A stretch of 38,368 nt of DNA from Gnetum montanum (taxonomy: Eukaryota > Streptophyta > Gnetopsida > Gnetales > Gnetaceae): NCBI GenBank assembly GCA_015680685.1, contig MNCI01004165.1, forward strand, positions 122,723 through 161,090, in the 5' to 3' direction. The position numbers were made by a program, and so were the translations under genes. Position 1 is the stretch's first letter. Each line of letters opens with the position of its first letter. A model generated the notes under the pieces. That model was given only the letters and a program-made list of their open reading frames with translations, was not told the origin of the DNA and made no database searches. Below, piece after piece: positions 31,041 to 38,368 of this stretch.

Positions 31041-32624
31041 TCACCCGTGGACCAGTGTTGACCAACAAAAAAATGAGAAATGAAAAATTTAAAAATCCAG
31101 ATTGAGGTGATTGAAGTGTAGAAAAGGCCTAATCATAGCAAAAGACAAGAGGAAGGAAATTAAATGTGAAAACAAAACAAAATTGGAGAACGTGGATCAG
31201 AAAGAACTCAAGCAAGGATGGCATCGAACGATGGGACACTGAAACAATGAATCAAGAAATCCAAAGGAGTGGAGACATAACAGGAAAAAACAAGAATATG
31301 TAGTTGGGTCCTCCCCATAGTAGGCAACAGCTGTAAAGCCCTTGCATACCCTTGACACTAGGGTTCATGGGCCCAAGAGCCGATAAATGGTTTTACGAGA
31401 GAAGACGCCAAACCAAAAGAAACCCACCAAGGCATGAGAGACCAACAGGTTACATGATGAACACACAACATAAAAAGGGTAGTGAGGTGAGTACGAAGAG
31501 AAGCAGGAACGAAAGGAGAGGAGAAAATGAAAATATCGAGTGTCAGCCACATGAAACCCCACATGTAAGCATGGTTAAGTGACCCGGTAGAACCTTCCTG
31601 AAATCAGACCCAAAACCATCCGTGATCAGTGACCTTGCAACTATAGACGAAGTCCTGACCATCCCCCAAGGAAATAGGAATGACCACACAGAAAACCACC
31701 ACTCCAAGAAATGTGAAAAGAGGGAAGTGAAATGAGACAAAGTTAGAGGGGACCAAGGAGGTCCTAGAACAAATGTGGGTGGCTTGTGAGAGGCGATCTA
31801 AGGGGTGTGCTTTGAATTCCCATCGTGATAGGTTTTTTTGTTGTTGTTGTTTTTTTTTGTGCGGGGGAACCACACCATGCGAAGACCCATGCATGTGTGC
31901 ATGCATCCGACCAAGGGGTGTGCTTTGAATCCTCAATTTATTTTTTTTGTTTTTGTTTTTTCTTTTCTTATTTTTTTTAAATGAGGACCACACCATGCAA
32001 GGTCGAACAACCCAAAAATTTTCGTGGAGAGAGACATGGAGTGGTAGGAAATCCTAAGGACACACCATCAACCTAGGGAACAGAACAAAATAACAAATAA
32101 AGCATTCCCTTTGAAGTCACACCCGATTCAAACTAGTGGTTCATCCTACAGTCAGGGAACTACACAAGTCACACATTCATTAAAACCTTTTTAATTGAAG
32201 GGGTTGCATGTGCATGACATAAGGAAAACCATGAGATGGTGAATGGGTGGATGGCATGGACTCACGACCAAGTATATGAAGTGGAACGTCATAAAACCAA
32301 GGACAACCATGCAAAGGCAGGAACTAGAAAACTAGGAAGACTATTTTAGTACCCATCGTAATGAAAATCGACCATGCCAAACAATAGGATGACGACAAAA
32401 AGTAAGCAAAAAGAGCACAAAAAATTGGAAAAAAAAAGGGTAGAAAACAAAGAAGGGGAAAATAAAAAAGTATAAAAATAATGATAAAATGGTAAGGGGT
32501 GTAGTGAAATGGATCAGCAGGGATGAGAGTCTCCCCCATGACTAAGTCGAAAGAGGAGAACATGAAAGATGGAGTGTGGATGATCGGCTGATGATGAGGC
32601 TATGACACTGGCTGTGTGAAACTC
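31041..32624 (-). other. Non-coding spacer between pol and the internal promoter
   Basis: About 1.6 kb on the minus-strand element between integrase and the internal promoter. The open pieces (31352-31582 plus, 31604-31996 minus, 32324-32563 minus) are low-complexity or unrecognised. A tandem duplication lies at 31800-32008. Athila-type elements commonly have such a gap before the env-position ORF. Confidence 0.55.
31800..32008. repeat. Tandem duplication in the spacer, period 113 bp
   Basis: AAGGGGTGTGCTTTGAAT at 31800 recurs at 31913. Each copy is followed by a T-rich run and then ACCACACCATGC.A (31869 and 31987). The T-rich runs have drifted in length. Confidence 0.85.
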
Positions 32625-33790
32625 ACGGAAATGTTTGAGTTGTTGGCAGTTGATCAACTACGTTCTAGTGGGATCCCCAGGTTTTTGAATTAGCAAGGCC
32701 CCAGATGGAAAGGTTTTAGAGACAATATAAGGTCCCTCCCATAGCATTTGAAACTTCGTTGGTTGGGATATATGTGAGGGATTCCAATACAATACCTTGT
32801 CTCCACACCAAAAGGTGACCTTCTGAATCTTAAGATGATGTATTTGCTTATTGTAGGCCTTGTGGGTTTCTTGGAAAATAGGGCTACTAATTGGTTCTCA
32901 TCTAGGACACTTAAATTGATTAATTGTTCTCGTTGTGCTAGGGGTAGGTCAAGGTTGAGGTCACAGGTGGTGGATAGTGTCCGGAGTTCTGCTTGGATTG
33001 GAAGTGTTGGCAACTTACCGTACACTAACTCATAGGGAGAGTACCCAACAAGAAGTTTCCAGGTGGAGAGATAGGCTCATAGGGCATTGTTAAGCTTGGT
33101 ACTCCAGTCCCTCCTGTATTTGCTAATTGTTCATGTAAGGATCTTGGTAATTTCCCTATTTATGACTTCGGCCTGCCCATTGTCTTGGGGATGATAAGGT
33201 GTTGTAAATTTGTCTATTACCCTTAAGCGTTGCATGAGTTTATGAAAAGTAACCCTTGTGAAGTGAGTCCCATTGTCAGAAATGAGTGCACGAGGCACTC
33301 CAAACCTGGTAACGATTTGTTGTTAAACAAATCGTGTGGCGGTGTTGGAAGAACAATCGATGATGGCTGTCGCTTCTGCCCACTTTATACAATAGTCCAC
33401 CGCCACGATGATATATGCCTTTCCATTTAATAAGGGGGTGATGGGCCCCATGAAGTCTATACCCCAGATGTCAAAGGGCTCCAATGGTTGAATCCACTAT
33501 TGAGGTCCCTCCAACCATGTTGACATCCCACCATCTCGTCGACATCATTCACAGGAGCGGGCGAACCATTGTGTGTCCCTGAAGAGTGTAGGCCAATAAT
33601 ATCCTACAAGTAGGATTTTAATGGTCATTCTGCGTCCAGCATAGTGGCCCCCACAAGGGCCCTTGTGAGCATCTTGGAGGATATGCAGTGTATCAACATC
33701 AGGGACACACCATCAGACTAAGTTGTCTGCGCACTCCTTGTAGAGATGGTAGATTTCCATGAAATGCTTGGCCTTATGGAGAAACCGATG
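32625..33790 (-). pseudogene. Athila-like integrase
   Basis: The minus strand holds the zinc-binding H-H-C-C module (LQDAHKGPCGGHYAGRR near 33660, then YYWPTLFRD and C-x2-C near 33550). The D-D-E catalytic core follows: WGIDFMGP (about 33450), LISDNGTHF (about 33280) and GQAEVINRE (about 33165). Next are SPYELVYGKLP and the C-terminal part ending in GRDLILSLKPFHLGPC. All catalytic residues remain. Stops occur at 33713, 33545 and 33131, among others; several are TGA where arginine CGA is expected. Integrase would insert the cDNA into the genome. It follows RNase H in the gypsy order. Confidence 0.9.
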
Positions 33791-34363
33791 TTTCTATTGA
33801 TGGTTCCATTCTTTTGGCAACTCCTGTGTTGTAAGGTAGGTAAGGATGTGTTTGAACCAAGGAGATTCCTTGGATGCTTGGGGATCAATAGTGCCTGTGA
33901 AGAGGAGTTCATTTGGAAATTGATCGGATAAAGGCTCCTCCTTTTTAGCGTTATCCCATCGTAATCGAGAAAAATGGTCAGCAACCACATTCTTGGACCC
34001 TTTTCTGTCTACCATGGTCAGATCAAACTCTTGAAGAATTACCAGCCACCAGATTATGCAGGGGCTTACCATTGGTTTGTTCATCAGGAACTAGATAGCA
34101 CTGTGATCTATGTGCACAAACACCTCGTATCCAAGCACATCGTGCCGAAATTTATCCAATGCGAATACCACTGCCATCAATTCTTTCTCGGTGGTGGTGT
34201 AGTTTAGTTGTGCACCCACAATGCTAGGGCTTGCACAATGGATATAATACAGATGTTTTTGATCATCACATTGTGTAAGCATGGCTCCCAAAGCATAGTT
34301 GGAGGCATCCATCATAATATGGAAGGGTTTGGACCAATCAAGTGCCCGTAGAACCATGAGTTT
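33791..34363 (-). pseudogene. Athila-like RNase H
   Basis: The minus strand reads FHIMMDASNYALGAMLTQ (catalytic D, about 34310), YTTTEKELMAVVFALDKFR (catalytic E) and VFVHIDHSAI (catalytic D, about 34095). After a stop come LVILQEFDLTMVDRKGSKN and VADHFSRL (about 33970), the usual RNase H end of gypsy pol. A tether region leads into integrase. A stop at 34364 separates it from RT (QELK.KLM), and another lies near 34091. It would degrade the RNA strand during reverse transcription. Confidence 0.9.
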
Positions 34364-35530
34364 CTACTTTAGCTCCTGGAATGTAGACTCGCATTCCTTG
34401 GTCCAGAAAAATGGAGAATCCTTCTTTGTAAGCTCTACCAACGGTCGGGCTATCCTCGAGAAATGTTCAATGAAGCACCGGTAGTAACCAGTGTGCCCAA
34501 GGAATGACCACACATCTTTAACAGTACTTGGTTGGTAAGTAATTCCTTGGATGATCCTGATCTTTTCATGGTCTACACTGATCCCTGTTGATGAAATGAG
34601 ATACCCAAGAACTATGCCCTCTTGGACCATCAGATCGCTCTTTTTCCAGTTGAGCCGCAGATTGGTGTCTACACACCCCTTTAGAACTTGCTCTAGGCTG
34701 TCCAATGCTTGCTTGAATGTGGCACCATAGGTGTAGAAGTCATCCATGAAGACTTCTACACCATTGCTGATTTGTTGCTAGAAGATGCTCAAGACAAGGT
34801 GTTGGAACATCGTAGGTGCATTGCACAGGTCAAAGGGAATCTTCTTATATGCAAAAGTTCCCCATGGACTCGTGAAAGTAGTTTTGGCTTGGTCCTCTGG
34901 TGCGATTTGAATTTGGTTATAACCACTATAACCATCCAAAAAGCTATAATATTGGTGTCCTACGATTGTGTCCAACACCTGGTCCACATATGGGAGTGAG
35001 AAGTGGTTCTTCAACGATGCCATATTGAGCAACTGAAAATTGATACAGACCCTCCACTTGCTACCTTTCTTGGGTACGATAACGAGTGGGCTAACCCATT
35101 CGCTATCAACGACTGAATAGATGAATCCCATCTTAAGTAGTTGTTCAATTTTCTCCTTTACTATCTACTTCAACTTGGGATTCAACCATCTTTGTGGTTG
35201 TCACCATGGCTTCATGGAAGGGTCAAGATAGACCCGATGCTGGCAGATCTTAGGATCAACTCCAGCTAGCTCAGAATAGGACCACGTGAATGTGGCAACC
35301 CATTTGTTTACCATCACCAGCAACTTCCTTTTCTGTTCAGGAGCAAGGGTAGCGTTGATAATTATCGGCTTGCCACTTTGCAAGAATGCATACTCTAAAT
35401 GAGCCGGTAGAGATTTTAATTCAAGGGGCTCTTGCTTGAAGCGCTCAGGGATCTCTAGCTTTCCCCAGTCATCAAAGTCATCAATAATGGAGGTTTGTCG
35501 ATGAATATCCTCCATCACATCCATGCTGTC
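34364..35530 (-). pseudogene. Athila-like reverse transcriptase
   Basis: The minus strand has LKSLPAHLEYAFL (about 35400), LAGVDPKICQHRVYL, a stop at 35201-35203 (KPW.QPQ, where arginine is expected), then WVSPLVIVPKKGSKWRVCI (35100-35040), FLDGYSGYNQIQIAPEDQ and TFAYKKIPFDLCNAPTMFQ. The catalytic motif is FMDD in EVFMDDF (about 34750), typical of the Athila group. TNLRLNWKKSDLMVQEGIVLGY and VWSFLGHTGYYRCFIEHFS follow. Three stops interrupt an otherwise complete domain. FMDD plus the 'EGIVLG' block point to Athila rather than chromoviruses. Confidence 0.95.
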
Positions 35531-36195
35531 AATGTAGGCTTGCACTAGCCCCTCAGATGGTTCCATGCAAATTGTGCTGCTAGCAGGATTAGCTGTCAGC
35601 CACTCGGTGCCTTCTTGGGTAGTGGCTACTGCGTACAGGCATTGTTGAATTTTTGATTCCTTAGTACACCAACTGCATGCTTGAATGGATGTCCGCTTAA
35701 CAGACCATAGCTGTTGCACATAGTTACACCCTGAGTCACTGTACATGATGCATGGAACTCTTTTCTTCTCGATCTTCCCAAAATGATTTTCCTGTGAAAT
35801 TTCCAGGGACAGATCTCAGAGTCCTAGTCGTGCATCCATCGTGCTTAGCCAGGCTCTTCCCATGATGATTGGGAAGTTCCCCTTACAGTTTTCAACATGG
35901 ATGACTAGGAAGTCAACAGGGTAGGACCACCCACAGATGGTGGTCACAATGTCCTCCACCAAACCCAAAGGAACGGTGATGGACTGATCTGCCAGCCGAG
36001 CTGGATGTTGCTCTTCTTTAGCGAGGGCAGGTTCTAGTTCTTGTACATATGGTGAGAGATTAGATTAACCCCTGACCCTGAGTCTAGAAGAGCTTTACAC
36101 GGCTCATTCCTAGCCACCTGAAGATAGATTAGGGGGCTTCCTAGATTTGTAAATTTTTGGGGAAGAGACCCAACCTTGATCCAATCGGTCATAGC
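35531..36195 (-). pseudogene. Athila-like aspartic protease and linker to RT
   Basis: The minus strand has WIKVGSLPQKFTNLGSP, then CKALLDSGSGVNLI with the active-site D-S-G (36085-36077). VPLGLVEDIVTTICGWSYPVDFLV (in two pieces, about 35975-35900) and FPIIMGRAWLSTM (the 'LGRPFL' flap block) follow. This is a retropepsin-like fold that would cleave Gag-Pol. Stops lie near 36066 and 35816. The 35201-35746 frame begins in the linker that leads into RT. Confidence 0.85.
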
Positions 36196-38368
36196 ATGTG
36201 TAAGCATGACCATCTAAATGTTGGATTGCAGTAGAGTGGAGGACTGCTCAGGCGGTGTGATGGTAAAGGCTTTGGTAGGTTCTCAAGCACTGGACACTAG
36301 CATAGGTGGGGGTGTATTTGGATTATTGGGCTGAAAGAAGGAACGTTTGCATGGCTTGGATTCCGATCCACTCGGCCTAGATGCCGATTGTAAGTTAACA
36401 ACCCTCGTAGTGTTTCATTGTTGTGGCTTTGGTAGTATTTCTTCCTGCATGGATGGGGCAGGTGGCAACGAAGAGGGATGATGTGGAGGAGTGGTAGAAG
36501 AAGGTGATGAAGGGTAGAAGTGATGTGGATTTGTCCCCTTGGGTGATGGAGATGGTTGTTTAAAATATTCAGGGGGGTGGTAGTAACTGGGAAAGGTCGC
36601 AGGACTGGAAGACTCTCTTGGAGAGACGGGCTGCTAAACATAGTACTCGTAAGGATCTGACTTCTTGTAAGGGTATTTTTGCCTTGGCGACAACATCCCC
36701 CATGCTTGTGGTTGCTGCCACTATTGGAAATACTCATACGATTGCGAAGGTGTTTCACTTGGGTAGTATCCTTGCTACTACTGGTGGAATCGCCGGGGGT
36801 TACCTTGTGGATAAGGCAACCTTCCGGACATTTGCCTCTGTGCCAAACAAGGGTTTAAGGCATAGACCCCAGACTCTTGCAGGTGAGACACCACAGGACA
36901 ACATCCCTTGGGATGTTCATATTGGCATATGTCACATCCATCATCCTCTTCGGTGTTAGAGTCTGCAACCTATTCAGCTGCAGCAACTTTTTCCTTACCT
37001 TTGTGTTGGGTATGTTTAGCTCCCTTCTTCCTGTGTCAATCACGGTCACTACCCTATTCTTTGGACTCTTCTAAAATTTTCAATACACTTTGGAATCTTT
37101 CATCCAAAGAGTCCCACATTTTATCCATCTTTGCCGATATTTCATATCCAAACTTTTGTAACGACAAAGTCTTTTGATTCACCACTGCTTCCAGTAGTGA
37201 CTCTTCATCCTCATCACAAAATCGGACCCCCCTTTTTCTAAGGGAAGGGTCCCGGTTGAATTCTTCAGCACTCTCCTTTTTTCTGAGTTCTCCTTCCTCT
37301 TTGGCTACCTGATCAATGAGGTGCTGCAGCTGATGGGCTCTTAGCTCTAATAGCTGTCCCTTGGTGTAGACATCAAGGGTCTTTCTTGTTTCAAAATGAA
37401 GCCCATCAATAATGTGGCAAAGCTGTGCCCACTGAGAATAACCATGACCAGGGCACCAATGCAATAGTGAGTAGTACCTGCTCATGGCGGCATCCAAGGG
37501 TTCATGATTCCCTTATTTCCAAACCTTGGATCTACCTTCTCAGATTTTCCACTCTAGAGTACATTTGATATTTGTCATTAAATATTTCAAGCATCATACT
37601 CCATCTTCTAATAGATTTCGGCTCTAAACACCAGTACCAACTTCTCGCTTCTTTGATGAGTGTTCGGGGGAACAGCTTCAACCGTTGCCAATCATTATCG
37701 ATATTTTGCAGGGTGTAGGTGACATGGAATGCCTACAAATGGGTCTGCGGATCACAGTTGTATCCCTCTTCAAATTTGGGGATGTTTTTCATGTTGACAC
37801 ACTTGATTCGGCTATCCTTCATGTGCCTACTTGGGATATGAACTACCTCTGGAATGTGGAGCATGCTCCGAGTAGCTAACAATGGCTCACCTGAATCATA
37901 GTCCTTTTGGGGACTATGACATTTGCGACAATTTTTGCTACCCCTTATTTCATGCTAGCGAGGGCCATGCGATTGATCACGTGCTCCCTCATGTTTCCCT
38001 GCTCGAACCTGCTTACCACCATCCCTTCTCTCCAACCTTCCCTTGTGACGCTCAGAACCTCAGCTGGAGGAAGGTGAAGGAGAGGGGGAGGATACAGAAG
38101 AAGGATAGGCATCATCGTCACTTCGAGGTCAATCTTCCCATCTACCCTGGTGATGACCATAGTCATCTCCTCCAGCTTTGCTTTGTAACGCACCATTCCC
38201 TTGAGGATCATGATCACTTGGAGGTTGGTTCTGGATGACTAATTGGAGGATCTGTGACCCCAGGTGAAGTTCGATCAAATGAATATCATGAAATACGGGA
38301 TCTCCATCGTCTTGCGGCCCCTACGAGAATAATCGGTTACTGAAGTGTTTCCCCTTCTGTTGTTCATA
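36196..38368 (-). pseudogene. Athila-like gag (start lies beyond the right window edge)
   Basis: The minus strand shows, from right to left: the 154 bp shared with the truncated gag at 25941-26094; a serine/proline-rich stretch (about 38070); EPLLATRSMLHIPEVVHIP (about 37885); NIPKFEEGYNCDPQ; RTLIKEARSWYWCL and WSMMLEIFNDKYQMY (37660-37570). The frame 37497-37054 then has YYSLLHWCPGHGYSQW and LCHIIDGLHFETRKTLD, the gag-domain core, and a charged coiled-coil-like end. A C-D-I-C....H....C cluster (about 36920) resembles a zinc knuckle. A P/S/H-rich tail runs to about 36300. Several stops and frameshifts are present. It is homologous, block by block, to the gag at 11899-13195. Confidence 0.85.

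Noticed and set aside
30946-31150. A complete nested LTR around 30.2-31.1 kb
   Set aside because: Only the U3-like core matches. The sequence downstream of its TATA box is an intron and the env-position coding region, not R/U5, and no TG...CA pair fits.
31352-31996. Overlapping ORFs on both strands in the spacer as genes
   Set aside because: They are in low-complexity A/T-rich sequence, overlap each other on both strands, and the minus-strand one reads through the T-run duplication (Lys/Asn-rich product).
36297-36758. 153-aa minus-strand ORF rich in H, P and S as a separate gene
   Set aside because: It is an alternative frame of the proline-rich tail of gag. The adjacent frame joins the zinc-knuckle region to the protease.
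1-38368. CRISPR array, bacterial operon, phage or antiviral defence system
   Set aside because: No regular short repeats with spacers, no long clean ORFs and no bacterial gene families were seen. Every recognisable domain is from plant LTR retrotransposons or a plant P450.

Overview
This window looks like nuclear DNA of a seed plant, plausibly a gymnosperm. It is AT-rich, almost gene-free, and packed with old, broken, nested LTR retrotransposons of the Ty3/gypsy and Ty1/copia groups. The only cellular gene remnant is the 3' exon of a plant A-type (CYP71-clan) cytochrome P450. No rRNA, tRNA, CRISPR array or bacterial-type operon was seen. Nearly every coding region carries stops and frameshifts, so most entries are pseudogenes delimited by protein motifs read across several frames. 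Boundaries are approximate unless LTR termini are stated.

Left part (1-6.7 kb): the end of an Athila-like LTR (1-386), a decayed minus-strand ORF resembling the env-position 'plant transposon protein' ORF of Athila-type elements (about 1.0-2.45 kb), then AT-rich DNA with two short tandem duplications.

Middle-left (6.7-16.3 kb): a plus-strand Ty1/copia element, broken up by insertions. Pieces of its gag flank a small gypsy element that has two LTRs, gag and protease but no recognisable RT. The second gag piece is followed by a truncated Athila-like element (LTR 10811-11786, degenerate tRNA-Asp primer-binding site, gag). The copia pol resumes after about 13.25 kb, carries two more insertions (one MITE-like), and ends in a short 3' LTR (16065-16337).

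Centre (16.3-25.9 kb): the P450 exon-2 pseudogene; the 3' half of a minus-strand copia pol, cut at 20263 by the LTR of a minus-strand gypsy element; the integrase tail of that gypsy element; then a plus-strand gypsy RT/RNase H in the opposite orientation; then about 2.7 kb I could not identify.

Right part (25.9-38.4 kb): the best preserved element, a minus-strand Athila-like Ty3/gypsy retrotransposon. Read right to left it has gag, protease, RT, RNase H, integrase, a 1.6 kb spacer, an env-position ORF coding for a conserved-domain plus coiled-coil protein, a polypurine tract and a 922-bp LTR (27496-26575). That LTR is followed directly by a primer-binding site and a second copy of the gag start, so two elements share one LTR in tandem. 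Upstream of the env-position ORF lies a second copy of the LTR's U3 promoter core: GC-rich palindromic modules followed by TATAAATA. A plausible untranslated exon and a 222-nt intron come next, ending exactly at an ATG. This possible internal promoter is the most interesting signal here. Many stops in this element fit C-to-T decay at CpG sites, as expected for a methylated, silenced element.
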